A stretch of 24,242 nucleotides of DNA from a bacterium (GTDB lineage: Bacteria > Bacillota > Bacilli > Lactobacillales > Streptococcaceae), in assembly GCA_905221235.1 (NCBI GenBank), contig CAJNCJ010000022.1:1-24242 (forward strand), read 5' to 3'. Below, piece after piece: positions 8,404-16,812 of the stretch. A program made the position numbers and the translations under genes. The notes below the pieces were generated by a model, which saw only the letters and a program-made list of their open reading frames with translations, made no database searches and had not been told where the DNA came from. Position 1 is the first letter of the stretch. Each line of letters starts with the position of its first letter.

Positions 8404-8456
8404 GAGGGGGCTGGATAGAAATTGAGAGTCATCGTTTCTGTCCTTCTCCCTCTTTA
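8404..8456 (+). terminator. Hairpin between ulaB and ulaC (possible attenuator or processing site)
   Basis: GAGGGGGCTGGATAGAAA (8404-8421) pairs with TTTCTGTCCTTCTCCCTC (8435-8452), giving 16 of 18 pairs including two G-U, around a 13-base loop. Only TTT follows, so termination is probably incomplete. It ends 20 bases before the ulaC start. Confidence 0.65.
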
Positions 8457-8472
8457 AATAAAGGAGGCAGAT

Positions 8473-8958
8473 ATGAATTTAAAACAAGCTTTAATTGACA
8501 ATGACTCGATCCGACTAGGTTTAGAAGCTAAAGACTGGAAAGAAGCAGTCAAGGTAGCAGTAGATCCCTTGATTGAAAGTGGAGCAATTTTGCCAGAGTA
8601 TTACGATGCTATTATCGAATCGACTGAAGAGTATGGCCCATACTATATCTTAATGCCAGGTATGGCTATGCCCCATGCTAGACCTGAAGCTGGAGTGAAA
8701 AGAGATGCCTTTTCATTGATCACCTTACAAAATCCTGTTGTATTTTCAGATGGGAAAGAAGTTTCAGTTTTGTTGGCACTAGCAGCAACAAGCTCAAAAA
8801 TTCACACAAGTGTAGCCATTCCACAGATTATTGCCTTGTTTGAATTAGAAGATTCTATCGCACGTTTACAGGCTTGCCAGACTAAGGAAGATGTCTTGGC
8901 GATGATTGAAGAATCTAAGGATAGCTCTTATCTTGAGGGATTGGATTTGGAAAGTTAG
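8473..8958 (+). CDS. ulaC: PTS ascorbate transporter subunit IIA
   Basis: 161 aa of the mannitol/fructose IIA type. It receives phosphate from HPr and passes it to UlaB. The active-site histidine is His68 in GMAMPHARPEAGV. AAAGGAGG precedes the ATG. It sits between the ulaB-ulaC hairpin and ulaD. Confidence 0.95.
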   Translation: MNLKQALIDNDSIRLGLEAKDWKEAVKVAVDPLIESGAILPEYYDAIIESTEEYGPYYILMPGMAMPHARPEAGVKRDAFSLITLQNPVVFSDGKEVSVLLALAATSSKIHTSVAIPQIIALFELEDSIARLQACQTKEDVLAMIEESKDSSYLEGLDLES

Positions 8959-8974
8959 AAAGAGGAATAAAGAG

Positions 8975-9640
8975 ATGACAAAAAGAATACCTAATTTACA
9001 AGTTGCATTAGATCATTCAGACTTGCAAGGAGCGATTAAAGCAGCTGTTTCTGTTGGTCAGGAAGTAGATATTATCGAAGCTGGAACTGTTTGCTTATTA
9101 CAAGTTGGAAGTGAACTGGTTGAAGTCTTGCGAAGCCTTTTTCCAGATAAGATTATTGTGGCAGACACAAAATGTGCCGATGCTGGTGGAACAGTTGCCA
9201 AAAATAATGCCGTTCGTGGTGCCGATTGGATGACTTGTATCTGTTGTGCAACTATCCCTACTATGGAAGCGGCTCTAAAGGCTATCACGGCTGAACGTGG
9301 AGACCGAGGCGAAATCCAGATTGAACTTTATGGCGATTGGACTTTTGAACAAGCTCAGCTTTGGCTAGATGCTGGTATCTCACAAGCTATTTATCACCAA
9401 TCTCGTGATGCACTTCTTGCTGGTGAGACTTGGGGTGAAAAAGACCTTAATAAGGTTAAAAAACTCATCGACATGGGCTTCCGTGTGTCTGTAACAGGTG
9501 GTCTAGATGTAGATACTCTCAAACTATTTGAAGGCGTTGATGTCTTTACCTTCATCGCAGGTCGTGGAATTACAGAAGCTGCGGATCCAGCAGGAGCAGC
9601 GCGTGCCTTCAAGGATGAAATCAGACGAATTTGGGGGTAA
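8975..9640 (+). CDS. ulaD: 3-keto-L-gulonate-6-phosphate decarboxylase
   Basis: 221 aa, close to the roughly 216 of E. coli UlaD. It belongs to the orotidine-5'-phosphate decarboxylase superfamily and forms L-xylulose-5-phosphate and CO2. The superfamily signature DxKxxD is D64-T-K66-C-A-D69 in VADTKCADAGG. QVALDHSDL near the N-terminus and a phosphate-binding VTGGLD/FIAGRGIT region near the C-terminus also fit. The ATG at 8975 follows AGAGGAA. The open frame extends upstream to 8906 but that part overlaps ulaC and is not expected in the protein. A related hexulose-6-phosphate synthase is the usual mis-annotation; the ula context excludes it. Confidence 0.95.
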   Translation: MTKRIPNLQVALDHSDLQGAIKAAVSVGQEVDIIEAGTVCLLQVGSELVEVLRSLFPDKIIVADTKCADAGGTVAKNNAVRGADWMTCICCATIPTMEAALKAITAERGDRGEIQIELYGDWTFEQAQLWLDAGISQAIYHQSRDALLAGETWGEKDLNKVKKLIDMGFRVSVTGGLDVDTLKLFEGVDVFTFIAGRGITEAADPAGAARAFKDEIRRIWG

Positions 9641-9643
9641 ACC

Positions 9644-10507
9644 ATGGCACGTCCAATTGGAATTTATGAAAAGGCAACCCCGACACACTTTACTTGGCTA
9701 GAACGTTTAAATTTTGCCAAGGAGTTAGGCTTTGATTTTGTCGAGATGTCTATTGATGAACGTGACGAGCGTTTAGCAAGACTGGACTGGAGCAAGGACG
9801 AGCGTTTGGAAGTTGTCAAAGCAATCTATAAAACTGGTGTTCGTATTTCTTCTATCTGTTTTTCAGGCCATCGTCGCTACCCATTGGGATCAAATGATCC
9901 AGTTATAGAGGAAAAATCTCTAGAACTCATGAAAAAATGTATCGAATTAGCCCAAGATTTGGGAGTTCGTACTATTCAATTAGCTGGTTACGACGTTTAT
10001 TATGAGGAAAAGTCACCCCAGACACGCCAACGTTTTATCAAAAATTTGAGAAAAGCTTGTGACTGGGCTGAAGAGGCTCAGGTGGTACTTGCTATTGAAA
10101 TTATGGATGATCCTTTCATCAATAGCATCGAAAAATACTTGGCTGTAGAAAAAGAGATTGACTCTCCCTACCTCTTTGTATACCCAGATATTGGTAATGT
10201 ATCTGCATGGCATAATGATGTCTACAGTGAATTTTATCTTGGGCATCATGCCATCGCAGCTCTCCATCTCAAGGATACTTATGCAGTGACAGAAAGTTCA
10301 AAGGGCCAGTTCCGAGATGTACCTTTTGGGCAAGGTTGTGTCAAATGGGAAGAAGCTTTCGATATTTTAAAACAAACCAATTATAATGGACCTTTCCTAA
10401 TCGAAATGTGGTCTGAAAATTGTGAAACTGTAGAAGAAACACGCGCAGTCATTCAAGAGGCGCAAGCTTTTCTCTACCCACTAATTAAGAAAGCAGGTTT
10501 GATGTAA
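9644..10507 (+). CDS. ulaE: L-ribulose-5-phosphate 3-epimerase (L-xylulose-5-phosphate epimerase)
   Basis: 287 aa (E. coli UlaE is about 284). It is a TIM-barrel metal-dependent epimerase that converts L-xylulose-5-phosphate to L-ribulose-5-phosphate. Likely metal and catalytic residues are E152 in AIEIMDD, D182 in YPDIGN, H208 in LHLKD and E254 in LIEMW. It starts three bases after ulaD, with its ribosome site (GGGGGT) inside the end of ulaD, so the two are translationally coupled. Confidence 0.95.
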   Translation: MARPIGIYEKATPTHFTWLERLNFAKELGFDFVEMSIDERDERLARLDWSKDERLEVVKAIYKTGVRISSICFSGHRRYPLGSNDPVIEEKSLELMKKCIELAQDLGVRTIQLAGYDVYYEEKSPQTRQRFIKNLRKACDWAEEAQVVLAIEIMDDPFINSIEKYLAVEKEIDSPYLFVYPDIGNVSAWHNDVYSEFYLGHHAIAALHLKDTYAVTESSKGQFRDVPFGQGCVKWEEAFDILKQTNYNGPFLIEMWSENCETVEETRAVIQEAQAFLYPLIKKAGLM

Positions 10508-10508
10508 G

Positions 10509-11216
10509 ATGAATCAAGTAATAAACGATATGCGTAAACGAGTCTGTAATGCCAATCAATCATTACCAAGACATGGACTTGTTAAATTTACCTGGGGAAA
10601 TGTATCGGAAGTCAATCGCGAACTAGGTGTCATTGTTATTAAACCATCAGGCGTAGATTATGACGAATTGACACCTGAAAACATGGTGGTGACGGACTTG
10701 GATGGCCAAGTTCTAGAAGGAGATTTAAGACCATCTTCTGACCTCCCAACTCATGTGCAGTTATATAAGGCATGGCAAGAGATTGGTAGTGTGGTCCACA
10801 CCCATTCGACAGAAGCAGTTGGTTGGGCACAGGCTGGACGTGATATTCCTTTCTATGGAACAACCCATGCAGATTATTTCTACGGTTCAATCCCTTGCGC
10901 TCGTAGTTTGACCAAAGATGAAGTAGAAGTAGCATATGAAAAAGATACTGGCTTGGTTATCGTAGAAGAATTTGAGCGTCGTGGTCTCAATCCTGTTGAA
11001 GTACCAGGTATTGTTGTACGCAATCACGGTCCATTCACCTGGGGCAAAAGTCCAGAGAATGCTGTTTATCACTCCGTCGTACTAGAGGAAGTATCAAAGA
11101 TGAATCGCTTTACAGAACAAATCAATCCAAGAGTTGAACCTGCTCCCCAGTACATTCTAGAAAAGCACTACCAACGTAAGCATGGACCAAATGCTTATTA
11201 CGGTCAAAAGAAATAA
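10509..11216 (+). CDS. ulaF: L-ribulose-5-phosphate 4-epimerase
   Basis: 235 aa class II aldolase/epimerase fold, zinc-dependent. It produces D-xylulose-5-phosphate, which enters the pentose phosphate pathway. Zinc-binding histidines are H97 and H99 in VVHTHSTEA and H173 in RNHGPFTWG; FTWGNVSE and SSDLPTH are also conserved. It begins one base after the ulaE stop. Its own ribosome site is weak (GCAGG), which suggests coupling to ulaE. A terminator follows. Without the ula context araD would be an alternative name. Confidence 0.95.
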   Translation: MNQVINDMRKRVCNANQSLPRHGLVKFTWGNVSEVNRELGVIVIKPSGVDYDELTPENMVVTDLDGQVLEGDLRPSSDLPTHVQLYKAWQEIGSVVHTHSTEAVGWAQAGRDIPFYGTTHADYFYGSIPCARSLTKDEVEVAYEKDTGLVIVEEFERRGLNPVEVPGIVVRNHGPFTWGKSPENAVYHSVVLEEVSKMNRFTEQINPRVEPAPQYILEKHYQRKHGPNAYYGQKK

Positions 11217-11230
11217 GAAATTGAATTGAA

Positions 11231-11268
11231 AAGAGGCTAGGACCTTTCGATCCCAGCCTCGCTTTTGT
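11231..11268 (+). terminator. ula operon terminator
   Basis: GAGGCTAGGA (11233-11242) pairs with TCCCAGCCTC (11251-11260) except for one A-C mismatch, then GCTTTT. Confidence 0.85.
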
Positions 11269-11307
11269 AATTGTAAGCATTCGTTATTAAGAGACTACTG
11301 TTGATAA

Positions 11308-11336
11308 TTGAAATGCGTTAGTGAATGTGGTACTAT
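11308..11336 (+). promoter_or_regulatory. ulaR promoter
   Basis: TTGAAA (11308-11313), a 17-bp spacer, and extended -10 TGGTACTAT (11328-11336). It lies about 45 bp before the ulaR start. No copy of the ula operator is present here. Confidence 0.55.
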
Positions 11337-11382
11337 TATAAAGTTGTTTTCAAGGCAGTTGATTGATAGAGGAGTATGAAAT

Positions 11383-13056
11383 ATGGTACTGGATAAGGCA
11401 AGTTGTGATTTACTTCAATATTTGATGGATCAAGAAACGTCCAAAACGATTATGGCGATTTCGAAAGATTTGAAAGAGTCAAGAAGGAAAATTTATTATC
11501 ACATTGACAAAATCAATGCTGCTTTGGGTGACGAGGCGCTTCACATCATTAGTATTCCACGAATTGGTATTCACTTAACGGAAGAGCAGAGAGATGCTTG
11601 TTGTGAACTATTATCGGAAGTAGATTCGTACGATTATATCATGAGTGCGCATGAACGTATGATGATAATGTTACTATGGATAGGTATTTCTAAAGAACGT
11701 ATTACGATTGAAAAATTGATGGAGTTAACAGAGGTATCTAGGAATACTGTTCTCAATGATTTGAATAGTATTCGTTATCAACTAACTTTGGAACAATATC
11801 AGGTGACCTTGCAAGTGAGCAAGTCACAAGGATACCACCTTTATGCCCACCCTCTTAATAAAATTCAGTATCTTCAATCGCTTCTATATCATATTTTTAT
11901 GGAAGAGAATGCCACTTTTGTATCTATTTTAGAAGATAAGATGAAAGAGAGGTTAGATGATGAGTGTTTGCTTTCTGTTGAAATGAACCAATTTTTTAAG
12001 GAACAGGTTCCTTTAGTTGAACAAGATTTAGGGAAGAAAATAAACCATCATGAAGTAACTTTTATGTTGCAGGTTTTACCTTATTTGCTGTTAAGCTGTC
12101 ATAATGTTGAACAGTATCAAGAAAGACATCAGGATATAGAGAAAGAATTTTCTTTGATAAGAAAAAGAATAGAGTATCAGGTGTCTAAGAAATTAGGAGA
12201 ACGGTTGTTTCAAAAGTTTGAAATTTCTTTGTCAGAACTTGAAGTTTCTCTTGTAGCTGTTCTTCTCCTCTCCTATCGTAAAGATTTGGATGTTCATGCA
12301 GAAAGTGATGATTTTCGGCAATTAAAACTTGCTTTAGAAGAATTTATCTGGTATTTTGAATCACAAATCCGAATGGAGATTGAGAACAAGGATGATTTGT
12401 TAAGAAATTTGATGATCCACTGTAAAGCCTTGTTATTTAGAAAGACTTACGGTATTTTTTCTAAAAATCCTCTAACAAAACAAATTCGATCCAAGTATGG
12501 AGAATTATTTTTAGTCACTAGAAAATCTGCGGAAATTTTAGAAGGAGCGTGGTTTATTCGGCTAACAGACGATGATATTGCCTATTTGACGATTCATATT
12601 GGAGGATTTTTAAAGTATACACCATCGTCTCAACAAAATATGAAAAAAGTTTATCTCGTTTGTGATGAAGGTGTTGCGGTTTCGAGACTTTTGCTGAAAC
12701 AATGCAAACTTTATTTTCCAAATGAGCAAATTGGCACTGTATTTACAACAGAACAATTTAAGAGTGTGGAAGATATTGCACAAGTTGATGTAGTGATTAC
12801 TACTAATGATGATTTGGATAGCAGATTTCCGGTTTTAAGGGTTAATCCTATCCTTGAAGCAGAAGATATTTTGAAAATGCTAGACTATCTTAAACACAAT
12901 ATATTTCGTAATGAGAGCAAAAGTTTCAGTGAAAATCTTTCTAGTCTTATTTCGTCTTATATTGTAGATAGCAAGTTGGCTAGTAAGTTCCAAGAAGAGG
13001 TTCAAACACTTATAAATCAAGAAATAGTAGTTCAAGCTTTTTTGGAAGATATTTGA
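11383..13056 (+). CDS. ulaR: PRD-domain transcriptional activator of the ascorbate genes (BglG/MtlR type)
   Basis: 557 aa. The N-terminus has two helix-turn-helix domains (about 5-65 and 85-150). PRD1 lies around 195-300 and PRD2 around 310-415, with candidate phosphohistidines H346 (MIHCKALL) and H405 (LTIHIGGF). A IIB-like domain begins at 422 with Cys427 in VYLVCDEGVAVSRLL. No full IIA domain follows; the last 45 residues are short and helical, so it is smaller than full MtlR-type proteins. PTS-dependent phosphorylation of these residues normally sets activity according to substrate and sugar status. AGAGGAG (11368-11374) precedes the ATG. The likely targets are the two operator copies before ulaA and ulaG. 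Because those lie upstream of -10 boxes, it should bind DNA, not RNA. Confidence 0.9.
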   Translation: MVLDKASCDLLQYLMDQETSKTIMAISKDLKESRRKIYYHIDKINAALGDEALHIISIPRIGIHLTEEQRDACCELLSEVDSYDYIMSAHERMMIMLLWIGISKERITIEKLMELTEVSRNTVLNDLNSIRYQLTLEQYQVTLQVSKSQGYHLYAHPLNKIQYLQSLLYHIFMEENATFVSILEDKMKERLDDECLLSVEMNQFFKEQVPLVEQDLGKKINHHEVTFMLQVLPYLLLSCHNVEQYQERHQDIEKEFSLIRKRIEYQVSKKLGERLFQKFEISLSELEVSLVAVLLLSYRKDLDVHAESDDFRQLKLALEEFIWYFESQIRMEIENKDDLLRNLMIHCKALLFRKTYGIFSKNPLTKQIRSKYGELFLVTRKSAEILEGAWFIRLTDDDIAYLTIHIGGFLKYTPSSQQNMKKVYLVCDEGVAVSRLLLKQCKLYFPNEQIGTVFTTEQFKSVEDIAQVDVVITTNDDLDSRFPVLRVNPILEAEDILKMLDYLKHNIFRNESKSFSENLSSLISSYIVDSKLASKFQEEVQTLINQEIVVQAFLEDI

Positions 13057-13059
13057 AGG

Positions 13060-13104
13060 ACAGTCCAATGATGAACACAAACCTGTGTTTTTCTTGGTCT
13101 TTTT
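13060..13104 (+). promoter_or_regulatory. Probable UlaR operator upstream of ulaG
   Basis: Second copy of the element at 6531-6575 (34/45 identical, no gaps). Here the core is a perfect inverted repeat AACACA-4-TGTGTT (13073-13088). It starts three bases after the ulaR stop and ends in TCTTTTT, so it may double as the ulaR terminator. Confidence 0.75.
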
Positions 13105-13119
13105 TAGTGTTTTGAAGGG

Positions 13120-13128
13120 TGGTATACT
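13120..13128 (+). promoter_or_regulatory. ulaG promoter -10
   Basis: Extended -10 TGGTATACT with TATACT at 13123-13128, starting exactly 63 bp from the operator start, the same spacing as for ulaA. No good -35 is present. Confidence 0.6.
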
Positions 13129-13167
13129 AATCTCAAAGATAACAATTATATCCAAAGGAGGCAACAT

Positions 13168-14259
13168 ATGCCAAACGTCAAAGAAATTACAAGAGAGTCA
13201 TGGATTTTAGCTACTTTTCCAGAGTGGGGAACCTGGTTGAACGAAGAAATCGAAGAAGAAGTCGTACCTGAAGGTAACTTTGCCATGTGGTGGCTAGGCA
13301 ACTGTGGTACTTGGATTAAGACACCAGGTGGTGCTAACGTTGTTATGGATCTTTGGTCAAATCGTGGAAAATCAACTAAAAAAGTGAAAGATATGGTTCG
13401 TGGGCATCAAATGGCAAATATGGCAGGTGTTCGTAAGTTGCAACCAAACTTGCGTGTTCAGCCAATGGTTATTGATCCATTTGCTATCAACGAACTCGAC
13501 TACTACTTGGTTTCACACTTCCATAGTGACCATATCGACCCATACACAGCTGCAGCAATTCTCAACAATCCTAAGTTAGAGCATGTTAAGTTTATCGGTC
13601 CCTACCATTGTGGACGAATCTGGGAAGGATGGGGTGTTCCAAAAGAACGTATCATCGTTGTTAAACCAGGTGACACTATCGAATTAAAAGATATGAAGAT
13701 TCATGCAGTAGAATCATTTGACCGTACTTGCTTGGTAACTCTACCAGTGAACGGTGCTGATGAGACAAGTGGCGAACTTGCCGGCTTAGCTGTTACAGAT
13801 GAAGAAATGGCTCAAAAGGCTGTTAACTATGTCTTTGAAACACCAGGTGGAACTATCTATCATGGTGCAGATTCTCACTTCTCAAACTACTTTGCAAAAC
13901 ATGGTAAAGACTTTAAAATTGATGTTGCTTTGAATAACTATGGTGAAAATCCGGTAGGTATCCAAGATAAAATGACCTCTATCGATCTTCTTCGTATGGC
14001 AGAAAATCTACGTGCTAAAGTCATTATCCCAGTTCACTATGATATCTGGTCTAACTTTATGGCTTCTACAAATGAAATCTTAGAATTATGGAAAATGAGA
14101 AAAGATCGCCTGCAATACGATTTCCATCCATTTATCTGGGAAGTTGGCGGTAAGTACACTTATCCTCAAGATCAACACTTAGTAGAATACCATCATCCAC
14201 GTGGTTTTGATGATTGTTTTGAACAAGACTCTAACATTCAATTTAAAGCTTTGCTATAA
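13168..14259 (+). CDS. ulaG: L-ascorbate-6-phosphate lactonase
   Basis: 363 aa (E. coli UlaG is about 354), cytoplasmic metallo-beta-lactamase fold. It hydrolyses the lactone ring of L-ascorbate-6-phosphate to 3-keto-L-gulonate-6-phosphate, the substrate of UlaD. The metal-binding signature HFHSDH is at 117-122, followed by D124. Further conserved histidines are in YHGADSHFS and [17 protein letters not shown] precedes the ATG. It is a separate transcription unit after ulaR, with its own copy of the UlaR element, although it acts before UlaD in the pathway. Confidence 0.95.
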   Translation: MPNVKEITRESWILATFPEWGTWLNEEIEEEVVPEGNFAMWWLGNCGTWIKTPGGANVVMDLWSNRGKSTKKVKDMVRGHQMANMAGVRKLQPNLRVQPMVIDPFAINELDYYLVSHFHSDHIDPYTAAAILNNPKLEHVKFIGPYHCGRIWEGWGVPKERIIVVKPGDTIELKDMKIHAVESFDRTCLVTLPVNGADETSGELAGLAVTDEEMAQKAVNYVFETPGGTIYHGADSHFSNYFAKHGKDFKIDVALNNYGENPVGIQDKMTSIDLLRMAENLRAKVIIPVHYDIWSNFMASTNEILELWKMRKDRLQYDFHPFIWEVGGKYTYPQDQHLVEYHHPRGFDDCFEQDSNIQFKALL

Positions 14260-14280
14260 TATAAAAATATTCTTTGGAGG

Positions 14281-14312
14281 TTATCCGTATGTTGCATGAT
14301 ACGGATAATTTT
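14281..14312 (+). terminator. ulaG terminator
   Basis: TTATCCGTAT (14281-14290) and ATACGGATAA (14299-14308) form a perfect 10-bp stem with an 8-base loop and then TTTT. Confidence 0.85.
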
Positions 14313-14320
14313 CATATAAT
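14292..14320 (+). promoter_or_regulatory. tkt promoter, overlapping the ulaG terminator
   Basis: TTGCAT (14292-14297), a 17-bp spacer, and TATAAT (14315-14320). The -35 box lies in the loop of the upstream terminator hairpin. Confidence 0.65.
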
Positions 14321-14335
14321 AGTAAAATAGAATGT

Positions 14336-14351
14336 GTGATTCAGTAATCAC
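14336..14351. promoter_or_regulatory. Inverted repeat in the tkt leader
   Basis: GTGATT-4-AATCAC is a perfect dyad about 15 bp downstream of the -10 box, a possible operator. No T run follows, so it is not a terminator. The binding factor is unknown. Confidence 0.4.
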
Positions 14352-14372
14352 CTCAAATAGAAAGGAAATTCT

Positions 14373-16349
14373 ATGTCAAATCTATCTGTTAATGCAATTC
14401 GTTTCCTAGGTATTGACGCCATCAACAAAGCCAACTCAGGTCACCCAGGTGTGGTTATGGGAGCAGCTCCGATGGCATACAGCCTCTTTACAAAACAACT
14501 TCGTATCAATCCAGCACAACCAAACTGGATCAACCGCGACCGCTTTATTCTTTCAGCAGGTCATGGTTCAATGCTCCTTTATGCCCTTCTTCACCTTTCT
14601 GGTTTTGAAGATGTCAGCATGGATGAGATTAAGAGCTTCCGCCAATGGGGTTCTAAAACACCAGGTCACCCAGAATTTGGTCATACAGCAGGGATTGATG
14701 CTACAACAGGTCCTCTAGGTCAAGGTATTTCAACTGCTACTGGTTTTGCCCAAGCAGAACGTTTCTTGGCAGCCAAATATAACCGCGAAGGTTATAACAT
14801 CTTTGACCACTATACTTATGTTATCTGTGGAGACGGAGATTTGATGGAAGGTGTCTCAAGCGAGGCGGCTTCATACGCAGGTTTGCAAAAACTGGACAAA
14901 TTGGTTGTTCTTTATGATTCAAATGACATCAACTTAGATGGTGAGACAAAGGATTCCTTTACAGAAAGTGTTCGTGACCGTTACAATGCTTACGGTTGGC
15001 ACACAGCCTTGGTTGAAGATGGAACAGACTTGGAAGCTATCCATGCTGCTATCGAAACAGCTAAAGCTTCAGGTAAACCATCTTTGATTGAAGTGAAGAC
15101 TGTTATTGGATACGGTTCTCCAAACAAACAAGGAACTAATGCCGTACACGGTGCTCCTCTTGGAGCAGATGAAACTGCAGCAACTCGCCAGGCTCTCGGT
15201 TGGGACTATGAACCATTTGAAATTCCAGAACAAGTTTATGCTGATTTCAAGGAAAATGTTGCGGACCGTGGCGCATCAGCTTATCAAGCTTGGACAAAAT
15301 TAGTTGCTGACTATAAAGAGGCTCATCCAGAACTGGCAGCAGAAGTAGAAGCTATCATCGACGGACGTAATCCAGTTGAGGTGACTCCAGCAGACTTCCC
15401 AGCCTTAGAAAACGGTTTCTCTCAAGCAACTCGTAACTCGAGCCAAGATGCCTTGAATGTTGTAGCTGCTAAGTTGCCAACTTTCTTGGGTGGATCAGCT
15501 GACCTTGCTCACTCAAACATGACTTATATCAAGACTGATGGACTTCAAGACGATGCTAATCGCTTGAACCGTAATATTCAGTTTGGTGTTCGTGAATTTG
15601 CAATGGGAACGATTTTGAACGGGATGGCCCTTCACGGTGGACTTCGTGTATACGGTGGTACTTTCTTCGTCTTCTCTGACTATGTGAAGGCAGCTGTCCG
15701 CTTGTCAGCCTTGCAAGGACTTCCTGTGACTTATGTCTTTACCCACGATTCAATCGCAGTTGGGGAAGACGGTCCGACTCACGAACCAGTTGAGCACTTA
15801 GCAGGTCTTCGTGCTATGCCAAATCTAAATGTTTTCCGTCCAGCAGATGCGCGTGAAACTCAAGCAGCTTGGTACCTTGCAGTGACAAGTGAGAAAACAC
15901 CAACTGCCCTTGTCTTGACACGTCAAAACTTGACTGTTGAAGAGGGAACAGACTTCGACAAGGTTGCTAAAGGTGCTTATGTTGTCTATGAAAATGCAGC
16001 AGACTTTGATACAATCTTGATTGCGACAGGTTCAGAGGTCAATCTAGCTGTCTCAGCAGCTAAAGAATTGGCTAGTCAAGGCGAAAAAGTTCGCGTAGTC
16101 AGCATGCCATCGACAGATGTCTTTGATAAACAAGATGCAGCATACAAGGAAGAAATTCTTCCAAATGCAGTCCGCCGTCGTGTTGCAGTCGAAATGGGTG
16201 CAACTCAAAACTGGTACAAATATGTTGGTCTTGATGGTGCCGTTCTAGGTATTGATACCTTCGGAGCCTCTGCCCCAGCACCAAAAGTATTGGCAGAATA
16301 TGGCTTTACTGTAGAAAATCTTGTAAAAGTCGTTCAAAACTTGAAATAA
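14373..16349 (+). CDS. tkt: Transketolase
   Basis: 658 aa, the full usual length. This thiamine-diphosphate enzyme transfers two-carbon units between D-xylulose-5-phosphate and aldoses in the non-oxidative pentose phosphate pathway. Visible motifs are SGHPG (22-26), AGHGSM (62-67), the ThDP/Mg signature GDGDLMEG (153-160) with the downstream DSNDINLDG, and the pyrimidine-domain region [16 protein letters not shown] and [24 protein letters not shown] precedes the ATG. It has its own promoter and terminator. Its position right after the ula genes is logical because UlaF makes its substrate. The streptococcal gene is sometimes called recP. Confidence 0.96.
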   Translation: MSNLSVNAIRFLGIDAINKANSGHPGVVMGAAPMAYSLFTKQLRINPAQPNWINRDRFILSAGHGSMLLYALLHLSGFEDVSMDEIKSFRQWGSKTPGHPEFGHTAGIDATTGPLGQGISTATGFAQAERFLAAKYNREGYNIFDHYTYVICGDGDLMEGVSSEAASYAGLQKLDKLVVLYDSNDINLDGETKDSFTESVRDRYNAYGWHTALVEDGTDLEAIHAAIETAKASGKPSLIEVKTVIGYGSPNKQGTNAVHGAPLGADETAATRQALGWDYEPFEIPEQVYADFKENVADRGASAYQAWTKLVADYKEAHPELAAEVEAIIDGRNPVEVTPADFPALENGFSQATRNSSQDALNVVAAKLPTFLGGSADLAHSNMTYIKTDGLQDDANRLNRNIQFGVREFAMGTILNGMALHGGLRVYGGTFFVFSDYVKAAVRLSALQGLPVTYVFTHDSIAVGEDGPTHEPVEHLAGLRAMPNLNVFRPADARETQAAWYLAVTSEKTPTALVLTRQNLTVEEGTDFDKVAKGAYVVYENAADFDTILIATGSEVNLAVSAAKELASQGEKVRVVSMPSTDVFDKQDAAYKEEILPNAVRRRVAVEMGATQNWYKYVGLDGAVLGIDTFGASAPAPKVLAEYGFTVENLVKVVQNLK

Positions 16350-16353
16350 TCCT

Positions 16354-16383
16354 AAAAATCAGGGCGCAAGCTCTGGTTTTTTC
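16354..16383 (+). terminator. tkt terminator
   Basis: AAAAATCAGGGC (16354-16365) pairs with GCTCTGGTTTTTT (16370-16382) around a GCAA tetraloop, with G-U pairs. Confidence 0.8.
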
Positions 16384-16407
16384 TTACTAGAAAAGCAAGG
16401 TACAATC

Positions 16408-16436
16408 TTGTAAAAGTAGCTGAAATTTGATATAGT
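16408..16436 (+). promoter_or_regulatory. yajC promoter
   Basis: TTGTAA (16408-16413), a 17-bp spacer, and TATAGT (16431-16436), about 30 bp before the yajC start. Confidence 0.6.
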
Positions 16437-16466
16437 AGTCCTATGTGAAAGACAAAGGAGAATATA

Positions 16467-16766
16467 ATGGAATCACAATATACATTTTTAATCATTCTTG
16501 TGGCTATGGTGGGCTTGATGTTCTTTACGCAACGCTCTCAAAAGAAACAAGCACAAAAACGTATGGAAAGCTTAAATAAACTACAAAAAGGTTATGAAGT
16601 TATTACAATCGGTGGACTTTACGGAACAGTTGATGAAGTAGATACTGAGAAGAGAACGATTGTTCTTGATGTAGATGGAGTTTACTTGACTTTTGAACTA
16701 GCTGCTATCAAGACCGTATTACCACTTAAAGAAACAGCTTCACTCGAAGGTGCAATTGAAAAATAA
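16467..16766 (+). CDS. yajC: Preprotein translocase subunit YajC
   Basis: 99 aa. One N-terminal membrane segment (about 6-22, FLIILVAMVGLMFFTQ) is followed by the conserved RSQKKQAQKRMESLNKLQKGYEVITIGGLYGTV region and a short cytoplasmic beta-rich domain. In E. coli it associates with SecDF-SecYEG, but streptococci generally lack SecDF, so its role here is uncertain. AAAGGAGAA precedes the ATG. A hairpin follows. Confidence 0.92.
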   Translation: MESQYTFLIILVAMVGLMFFTQRSQKKQAQKRMESLNKLQKGYEVITIGGLYGTVDEVDTEKRTIVLDVDGVYLTFELAAIKTVLPLKETASLEGAIEK

Positions 16767-16767
16767 G

Positions 16768-16791
16768 ACGGGATCACTAACTCCCGTTTTT
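16768..16791 (+). terminator. Terminator between yajC and the phosphatase gene
   Basis: ACGGGA (16768-16773) pairs with TCCCGT (16782-16787), followed by TTTTT. The stem is short. The next gene starts 21 bases later with no clear promoter between, so partial read-through is likely. Confidence 0.7.
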
Positions 16792-16812
16792 CTATAAAAG
16801 AAAGGAAATGGG

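Noticed and set aside
8975..9640. Hexulose-6-phosphate synthase (formaldehyde fixation)
   Set aside because: It is the same superfamily, but the complete ulaABCDEF-R-G context identifies the ascorbate decarboxylase.
12880..13167. Minus-strand 95-aa open frame over the end of ulaR and the ulaG promoter
   Set aside because: It is a low-complexity shadow frame lying mainly over coding and promoter sequence, with no domain.
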